Assembly: GCA_032153715.1 (NCBI GenBank)
Contig: JALDYR010000003.1
Span: 1-64,000 of the forward strand
DNA length: 64,000 nucleotides
Direction: 5' to 3'
Source of the DNA: SEAL01 sp032153715
GTDB lineage: Bacteria; Patescibacteriota; Saccharimonadia; Saccharimonadales; Saccharimonadaceae
The translations under genes and the position numbers were made by a program. This document shows, one piece after another, positions 58,767 to 64,000 of this stretch (position 1 is the first letter of the stretch; every line of letters begins with the position of its first letter). The notes under the pieces were generated by a model that had not been told where the DNA came from, searched no databases, and saw only the letters and a list, made by a program, of their open reading frames with translations.

Positions 58767-60425
58767 CTACAGGTCTTCGATAAGGTTGGCGACTTGCGCC
58801 TCGACAACCTTCCCTTGATCTCGCTTCAACTCACTTTGAGGAGGTACTTCGAGGTAGAATGTCGACCCTTTGCCAAGGTCGCTCTTGCACCATAGCTTGG
58901 CGCCCATACGCTCTGCGAGCTCCATACATAGGTACAGTCCTAGTCCAGTGCCGCCAGTCACGCGTGTCAAATAGCTCTCGGCACGGAAGAATTTTGTGAA
59001 CAGCATCTTTTGATCGCTTGGTGAGAGGCCGATGCCTTGGTCTTGCACGCTAAATAATATGCCGCCGTTTTTCGCCGGCTCTGCACGCAAAGTGATCGTG
59101 CCTTCTTGGCTGTATTTCAGTGCATTCGTTAGGAAGTTTTGCAGGATTTCCCGAATGTGATGCTCGGTAGAAAGGACAGTTGGCGTAGCGGGTTCGACAT
59201 AGTGCTTGAGCGTCATGCCCTTCCCTTCCGCTTGCGGTGCGAAGTCGATAGCGCACTCCTCAAGAATATGAGTTGGATCAATTTGCACCAGATCAACCGG
59301 GATATTGTCATTTTGTGCTTCGGCGAGAATAGAGAGGTCTTTGACGATTTGAGCAAGCTGGAGGGTGTTTCGGTGCGCTTGATCAAGGAGTACTTTGCCC
59401 TGCTCTGACATGGACTTGTCGACGACGAGTGCTGATTCGAGTGCTGCTTCGATGATGGCGAGCGGTGTGCGGAGTTCGTGCGAGGCGACAGAGATAAATT
59501 CAGTTCGCTCTTCTTCCAAGGTGCGTTCCTGGGAGATGTCTTCGCAGACGATGATGTATTCCGTGGCTTTGCCTTGAACTTGGACAGGCGTAACGTTGAT
59601 TTCAAGGTCAATTTTTCTATCATCGGTCGACATGATGCTCAGGTCGCGGCGATGCTGGACGCTCGAGTTGTCGCTAAGGATGTTAACAAGTGTCGCTTTA
59701 GGGTCGGCGCGGCGAAAGAGCGGCAGAAGCTTTGATAAGTGGTGATGGTGGTTGTCTTGGATGTTGGCAAGTACGCGAGCTGCTTCGTTGTGCTGGATCA
59801 CTTTTCCTTTGCTGTCAGTGACAAAGATCGCAGAATTAAGGCTGTTAACGAGGGTCATGAGTCGTAATCGTTCCTGGTCACTTGTCTGTCGCAAGTGCCG
59901 GAGGGTGTCGCGCTCTACTTTGTCGGCGTGCGTTAGACGCGCAACTAAAAAGCCGAATGCTAGCAGTGCGTATATTGTAATAGCGATGATCTGTGGCGTA
60001 TCAAGTGTAATCGATGGAAATAATGGATACGTTGTGACGATAAACAGCACTACTGCTTCGAGTGCGCAAACGACGATTACGCCGACCATACGATGCAAGT
60101 AAGCGGCAATAATGACCATAAAGACCAGCAGTGCGCTGTACGGCGTACTAGGATTGCCTATAAGTGCCAAAAATACGCCAACAAACAATCCGTCAAGAAT
60201 AAGGGTCATCACAGGTGATCGAAGCGCGGTTGCTCGCTGAAGGAATGGCAGGTAGAGAATGGCATTGTAGACGGCCACAAGCGCGACAACACTATAGACA
60301 TACACCGCTTGCGGGCTGTGCCACGGGAACGTCGCGAGGATTACTGCAAGGGTTGCCCAGCGTATTTGTCGTGTAGTTTGTTCAAAATTATCTAACTTTT
60401 CGTTGAGGCTTGAGCGGTTTTTCAT
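58767..60425 (-). CDS. Membrane sensor histidine kinase
   Basis: 552 residues. Five to six N-terminal transmembrane helices (about 25-170), a PAS domain (VNSLNSAIFVTDSKGKVI to YIIVCEDISQ), HisKA with ISVASHELRTPLAII (phospho-His) and HATPase_c (NFLTNALKYSQE, DQGIGLS, GTGLGLYLCMEL, GKGSTFYLE). The multi-helix input suggests sensing a membrane-associated or small hydrophobic signal. It lies 18 nt after its response regulator gene on the same strand. Confidence 0.93.
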   Translation of the reverse strand: MKNRSSLNEKLDNFEQTTRQIRWATLAVILATFPWHSPQAVYVYSVVALVAVYNAILYLPFLQRATALRSPVMTLILDGLFVGVFLALIGNPSTPYSALLVFMVIIAAYLHRMVGVIVVCALEAVVLFIVTTYPLFPSITLDTPQIIAITIYALLAFGFLVARLTHADKVERDTLRHLRQTSDQERLRLMTLVNSLNSAIFVTDSKGKVIQHNEAARVLANIQDNHHHHLSKLLPLFRRADPKATLVNILSDNSSVQHRRDLSIMSTDDRKIDLEINVTPVQVQGKATEYIIVCEDISQERTLEEERTEFISVASHELRTPLAIIEAALESALVVDKSMSEQGKVLLDQAHRNTLQLAQIVKDLSILAEAQNDNIPVDLVQIDPTHILEECAIDFAPQAEGKGMTLKHYVEPATPTVLSTEHHIREILQNFLTNALKYSQEGTITLRAEPAKNGGILFSVQDQGIGLSPSDQKMLFTKFFRAESYLTRVTGGTGLGLYLCMELAERMGAKLWCKSDLGKGSTFYLEVPPQSELKRDQGKVVEAQVANLIEDL

Positions 60426-60443
60426 AGGTGTATATCCGGAATA

Positions 60444-60854
60444 TTATGATTGAAGAGTGGTGGGCAGCGGGCTGTTGACGATCGTTTTGATCCGTTCAAT
60501 TACTTCAGCAAAAGATGTGTTGGATTTAACAATATAGTCATCGGCGCCAAGCTGTTTCGCGCGTTCGATATCGCCCGGCTTTGACAGGGCTGAATAGATG
60601 ACGGTATGGATGTCATTTGCTTTGATGTGGCTTCGAAGGAGTTCAAGCGCATCTAAGCCGCTCAGATGCGGCATCATCAGATCAAGCATGACAAGATTTG
60701 GTTTGAAGTCATGAATGTTTTTTAGCGCAATATCGACATTTTCGCAGTACAAGACCTCGAATCCTTCTGCCTCAAATCGTAGCTTATAGAGGCTAGATAG
60801 GTCTTTTTCGTCATCAACGATTAATATTTTCTTTGTGTTTACGCTTGCGATCAT
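60444..60854 (-). CDS. Single-domain response regulator
   Basis: 136 residues: ILIVDDEKDLSSLYKLRF, LVMLDLMMPHLSG (phospho-accepting Asp), VIYSALSKPGD and DYIVKSNTSF with the conserved Lys. No output domain. TAGAAT at 60861-60866 lies 6 nt before the ATG, so the two-gene operon with the membrane kinase probably starts with a leaderless mRNA. Confidence 0.93.
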   Translation of the reverse strand: MIASVNTKKILIVDDEKDLSSLYKLRFEAEGFEVLYCENVDIALKNIHDFKPNLVMLDLMMPHLSGLDALELLRSHIKANDIHTVIYSALSKPGDIERAKQLGADDYIVKSNTSFAEVIERIKTIVNSPLPTTLQS

Positions 60855-60922
60855 AGCGCAATTCTATCATAAAACAGTGGTCGACGGAAGGTGCGATAGT
60901 GTTTCCGCTTAGTGTTGTAAGT

Positions 60923-61312
60923 CTAGCTGCTGAGTACCGAGAGGACATTCCCTGCCGGATCTTTAAACCAAGCAATATCTGGTCCCGTGCCGGCGTCGGC
61001 TTCACCGCGCAACACTTCCTTCTCGTCTTGCTCGGCGGGCATATTGTCGTAATGTTCGAATACTACCCCCTTAGCGGTCAGCTCATCGATGGTTTGGTCG
61101 ATATTGGCAACCGGAAAATTTAGGATGGTATAGCTTGCTGGGGTGTGGTCTGGTTTTTGATAGACAAAAATCGGATTACCGCCCGTGATTTTTAGCTGAA
61201 GTCCCATCTGGTCACGAACGGTTTCTATCCCTAGTACGTTACCATAAAACTCTTCTGCGCTTGCAAGGTCGTTGACTGAAAATCCGCTAAACGCTCTACT
61301 CTCTTTCAACAT
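60923..61312 (-). CDS. VOC-family (glyoxalase-fold) protein
   Basis: 129 residues, paired beta-alpha-beta-beta-beta units: FSGFSVNDLASAEEFYGNVLG at the start, NPIFVYQKPDH and DIAWFKDPAGNVLSVL at the end. This is the vicinal-oxygen-chelate fold used by glyoxalases, dioxygenases and resistance proteins; the reaction here is unknown. AAAGGAGGTG lies 6 nt before the ATG. Divergent from rsgA. Confidence 0.85.
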   Translation of the reverse strand: MLKESRAFSGFSVNDLASAEEFYGNVLGIETVRDQMGLQLKITGGNPIFVYQKPDHTPASYTILNFPVANIDQTIDELTAKGVVFEHYDNMPAEQDEKEVLRGEADAGTGPDIAWFKDPAGNVLSVLSS

Positions 61313-61387
61313 ATGAACACCTCCTTTATGTACTTTTTATTATACGCCTATTTCCCTAGACGATCCGTTGGTGTCATACTAGGGGTA

Positions 61388-62455
61388 ATGGAACGACTAA
61401 CGCAATTTGGCTGGACTGAGGAATTTGCCCAGCAATGGGAACGGATGGATGTAGAAGGCTTGCGGCCGGCGCGTGTTGTCGCCGATTTTGGTACTTCGTT
61501 GAAAATCGCTACACCATTGATTCGCACGGCTGAATTAACAGGAAAATTAGCGCACTACTCTAACCGCGAGAATATACCAAAGGTTGGAGATTGGGTTGCG
61601 GTTCGATTGTCGGATAGCGGCAACGATATTATCGAGGCTGTCATTCCCCGCCGGAGCGAGATCGCGCGCAAGGTTGCTGGAAAGCGGACGGTCCGGCAGG
61701 TTATTGCGGCGAATGTTGACGTCGCCTTTGTCCTTCTCTCCCTTGATAACGACTTTAGTATTAACCGTCTTGAGCGATTCTTGTATCAGCTTTCCACTGA
61801 TAATATCAGTCCTATTATTGTATTGAACAAAGCAGACAAAATGGATGATCTTGCCCAGTACACCGATCAACTTGGCAAATTTAACCTCCCCGTTATTACT
61901 ACGATCGCCACGACTGGTTCGGGTGTTGATGAAATTTTGGGCTATATACGCCCAGGTATGACGGCGATCCTACTGGGATCATCTGGTGTTGGCAAATCGA
62001 CGCTGACAAACAAGCTACTGGGTCGTGAAGTTCAGGATACGCAAGCCGTGCGCAGCTCTGATGCGACGGGCAAGCATACGACGGTCCATCGTGAACTGTT
62101 TGTCTTGCCGGGCGGTGGTCTGCTGGTTGATACGCCAGGTGTCCGCGAACTGCAGTTATGGGGCACCGAGGACGAACTTGATGAAAACTTTGATGACGTT
62201 GCTGCGCTAGTGAGTCGGTGTAAATACACGACTTGTCGTCATGGAAGTGAGCCTGGTTGCGCCGTCCGACAGGCACTTCAGGACGGCACGCTAAGTGATA
62301 GTCACTACGCAAGCTACCTCAAAATGAAAAACGAACTTGTTAATCTCAAAGCAAAAAATGACGTACGCGAGCGCTATGACAATAAAAAGTCTTATAAAAA
62401 GATAACTCAGCAAGCACGTGATGCCAAGAAAGAAATGCGCGACGAGGCGTACTAA
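61388..62455 (+). CDS. rsgA: Ribosome small-subunit-dependent GTPase A
   Basis: 355 residues. An OB domain is followed by a circularly permuted GTPase: IIVLNKADKMDD (G4) comes before LLGSSGVGKSTL (G1), GKHTTVHRELF (G2) and LVDTPGVRELQL (G3), then a zinc site CKYTTCRHGSEPGC and a basic C-terminal helix. It checks late 30S subunit maturation. The frame opens at 61313, but CATACT at 61375-61380 lies 7 nt from the ATG at 61388, matching the leaderless pattern and the protein's homologous start. Confidence 0.95.
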   Translation: MERLTQFGWTEEFAQQWERMDVEGLRPARVVADFGTSLKIATPLIRTAELTGKLAHYSNRENIPKVGDWVAVRLSDSGNDIIEAVIPRRSEIARKVAGKRTVRQVIAANVDVAFVLLSLDNDFSINRLERFLYQLSTDNISPIIVLNKADKMDDLAQYTDQLGKFNLPVITTIATTGSGVDEILGYIRPGMTAILLGSSGVGKSTLTNKLLGREVQDTQAVRSSDATGKHTTVHRELFVLPGGGLLVDTPGVRELQLWGTEDELDENFDDVAALVSRCKYTTCRHGSEPGCAVRQALQDGTLSDSHYASYLKMKNELVNLKAKNDVRERYDNKKSYKKITQQARDAKKEMRDEAY

Positions 62456-62523
62456 AAGAAGCGCTCCTGCTGAATGATTGAGTGGAATGTCGCCTTGTGT
62501 GACTGGAATTTGGTATTTTAATC

Positions 62524-63699
62524 TTATGCACTAAGGGCAGCTTGTTTGCGACGCGCCACCGTTTCCCAGAGTCCAGATGCTGATCGATAGCGACCAAGGA
62601 TGGCCACCTCGAAGAGACTTTTCGCGAAGATAAACAGACTTACCCATCGTAATGCGTAGATGATTGGAAATGCTGCAATAATGTCGTATTGCTTGGTCCT
62701 GCCTGCTGCAAAGAGGACGAATCCAAATACAAGGAGGACATCCGACATGAATGACAATGCGAGATACTCAGTCGAGTTGCTCTGGAGTGTAATGAATGGA
62801 ATCCACATGCAGTACATCGCGAAAAAGAGAATGTTTTGCATAAGTTGGTACGTTAAGTAGGTGTCGATTCGCGAAGGCCTAAGGCCAATTTTATGTTTGA
62901 AAAACATCTGCAGTACGCCACGATTCCAGCGCGATATTTGCTTGATGAAGTCTTTGTAGGTAGCTGGGTCTTGGGTGCGTGCAATTGCACTTGGGATGAA
63001 CTGGATTGAACCGAGATGATTTCGATGCACTTGTAGTGTCACGTCGAAATCTTCACAGAGGGCTTGGTTTGTGAATACCAGTTGGTCGAACACATCATTT
63101 CGAAATACCGATGTTGGTCCGGGAATGATCGAGATGACTTTTGCCATGGATTGAAATCGTCGGATGACTTCCATGCCCATCGTATATTCAAAGGTGCGGT
63201 ATTTGCTGATGTAGCCGCCAGGTAAGCTTGAGACATATCCGGTTGCCGCGGCATTTTCCACACGCAGGTTATTGCGAAGTTCAGTAAAATAGCGCGTATC
63301 AAATTCACCGTCTGCATCGGCGATATGGATCCAGCGATATCTTTTTGTTAAAAGAAGGGCTTTGTTAATCTTGCTGATCGCAAGGCCTTTTCCGCTCCGC
63401 TTTACACGCATGACGTTTTGCTGGCCTAGGATGGACTTGACGATGCTCGATGTGCCATCATTCGAGCTGTCATCTACGACGAAAATGTCAGCTTTATTGA
63501 GTCCTGCGGTAATCGCTGAATTGATAGTGTGAGCGATCACGAGCGATTCGTTGTAGGCAGGAATAATGAGCGCAATACGTGATGCGCGTTTCTTGTTGCT
63601 TTCTATGCTCTGAGCGATATGCTTTGCGTAGTCGCGAGCATTTAGAGGTTCCGTTGACGAAGTAGTGCGTGATGCTGTTTTGATATGTGAACGTGGCAT
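62524..63699 (-). CDS. Membrane GT2 glycosyltransferase (PgaC/IcaA-like)
   Basis: 391 residues. The GT2 domain has IALIIPAYNES, FVVDDSSNDGTS, HIADADGEFD and the QISRWNRG signature (QxxRW) of processive beta-glycosyltransferases; three or so C-terminal transmembrane helices follow. This is the plan of poly-N-acetylglucosamine, hyaluronan and cellulose synthases. It follows the deacetylase-like gene by 2 nt, which favours a PNAG-type exopolysaccharide system. Confidence 0.88.
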   Translation of the reverse strand: MPRSHIKTASRTTSSTEPLNARDYAKHIAQSIESNKKRASRIALIIPAYNESLVIAHTINSAITAGLNKADIFVVDDSSNDGTSSIVKSILGQQNVMRVKRSGKGLAISKINKALLLTKRYRWIHIADADGEFDTRYFTELRNNLRVENAAATGYVSSLPGGYISKYRTFEYTMGMEVIRRFQSMAKVISIIPGPTSVFRNDVFDQLVFTNQALCEDFDVTLQVHRNHLGSIQFIPSAIARTQDPATYKDFIKQISRWNRGVLQMFFKHKIGLRPSRIDTYLTYQLMQNILFFAMYCMWIPFITLQSNSTEYLALSFMSDVLLVFGFVLFAAGRTKQYDIIAAFPIIYALRWVSLFIFAKSLFEVAILGRYRSASGLWETVARRKQAALSA

Positions 63700-63701
63700 A
63701 A

Positions 63702-64000
63702 TTACCGCTCCTCACTGCTGGCTAGGACTTCACCGAGTGGTGCCGTCTTTATGCGGCTTTCTTTAATGATGCGCAGATGATCATCAAGCGCATGTTCGCT
63801 AACGGAATAAGTCTCTTTTGTGTCGTCGATTTGATGATACACGAGTACGAGCCATCCGTTGTTTGCTTTCGCAAATTGCAATGCCTCATTGATTTGCCTG
63901 GTGGTTGTTTCGGGCCGTACTGAATAGCCGATGATATTGTAGCGACTAAACATCTCGCCTTTTACGTTTACATCATTGGCATCAATACCGTTTTGGATGT
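63702..64000 (-). CDS. Polysaccharide deacetylase-like protein, 5' end cut by window edge
   Basis: The C-terminal 98 residues of a larger protein, open to the right edge. NGIDANDVN, YNIIGYSVRPETT and GWLVLVYHQIDD followed by a terminal HLRIIKESRIKTA match the end of NodB-type carbohydrate esterases (CE4). The metal-binding motifs would lie outside the window. Directly upstream of the GT2 gene, with AGGAG in the overlap region. Confidence 0.72.
   Translation of the reverse strand, partial: IQNGIDANDVNVKGEMFSRYNIIGYSVRPETTTRQINEALQFAKANNGWLVLVYHQIDDTKETYSVSEHALDDHLRIIKESRIKTAPLGEVLASSEER

Overview
The window reads as a compact bacterial chromosome of medium GC, most likely a Saccharibacteria (TM7)/Patescibacteria-type ultra-small epibiont. 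This is an inference from content: a complete F-type ATP synthase operon but almost no biosynthetic genes, many small secreted or membrane-anchored proteins of unknown function, a prepilin-like gene, a UvrD-type helicase with a C-terminal nuclease, and several families otherwise typical of Actinobacteria (PE-PPE-like serine hydrolases, DUF7144-like membrane proteins). There is no 16S rRNA in the window to settle it.

Layout. 1-4.8 kb: an edge-truncated unknown gene, a HAD phosphatase, exonuclease III, SmpB, two membrane proteins and UMP kinase. 4.9-11.4 kb: envelope glycan genes (three GT4 glycosyltransferases, a GH-like anchored protein, two alpha/beta hydrolases), partly overlapping convergently. 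11.4-16.4 kb: small unknowns, an ABC-F ATPase, a glutaredoxin and a secreted lipase-like enzyme. 16.4-23 kb: atp operon in the order I-B-E-F-H-A-G-D-C. 23-27.4 kb: secreted unknown, carbonic-anhydrase-like protein, GH6 cellulase-like enzyme, Dus. 27.4-28.9 kb: a gene-poor segment with two inverted copies of a structured repeat and a leftward unit with a strong promoter, two aberrant tRNA-like structures, a tiny four-CxxC zinc-finger protein and a terminator. 28.9-41.5 kb: UvrD/RecB-like helicase-nuclease, many small secreted or anchored unknowns, a prepilin-like/coiled-coil pair, RlmD/RumA-type methyltransferase. 41.6-53.2 kb: two PE-PPE-like hydrolases, two HExxH peptidases (one frameshifted), glycogen branching enzyme, HdeD/DUF7144 membrane proteins, AI-2E-type transporter and 6-phosphogluconate dehydrogenase. 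53.5-60.9 kb: two two-component systems without a DNA-binding output domain. 60.9-64 kb: VOC protein, RsgA, and a GT2/deacetylase pair running off the right edge.

How it fits together. The secreted hydrolases, peptidases, lipase-like and GH6-like enzymes and the pilin-like gene suit an organism living on the surface of another cell, and the actinobacterial flavour hints at an actinobacterial host; this is inference. A feature visible along the whole window is that many first-in-unit genes have a TATAAT/TATACT-like box ending only about 6-10 nt before the start codon and no Shine-Dalgarno, which predicts leaderless mRNAs, while operon-internal and many secreted-protein genes keep AGGAG-type sites.
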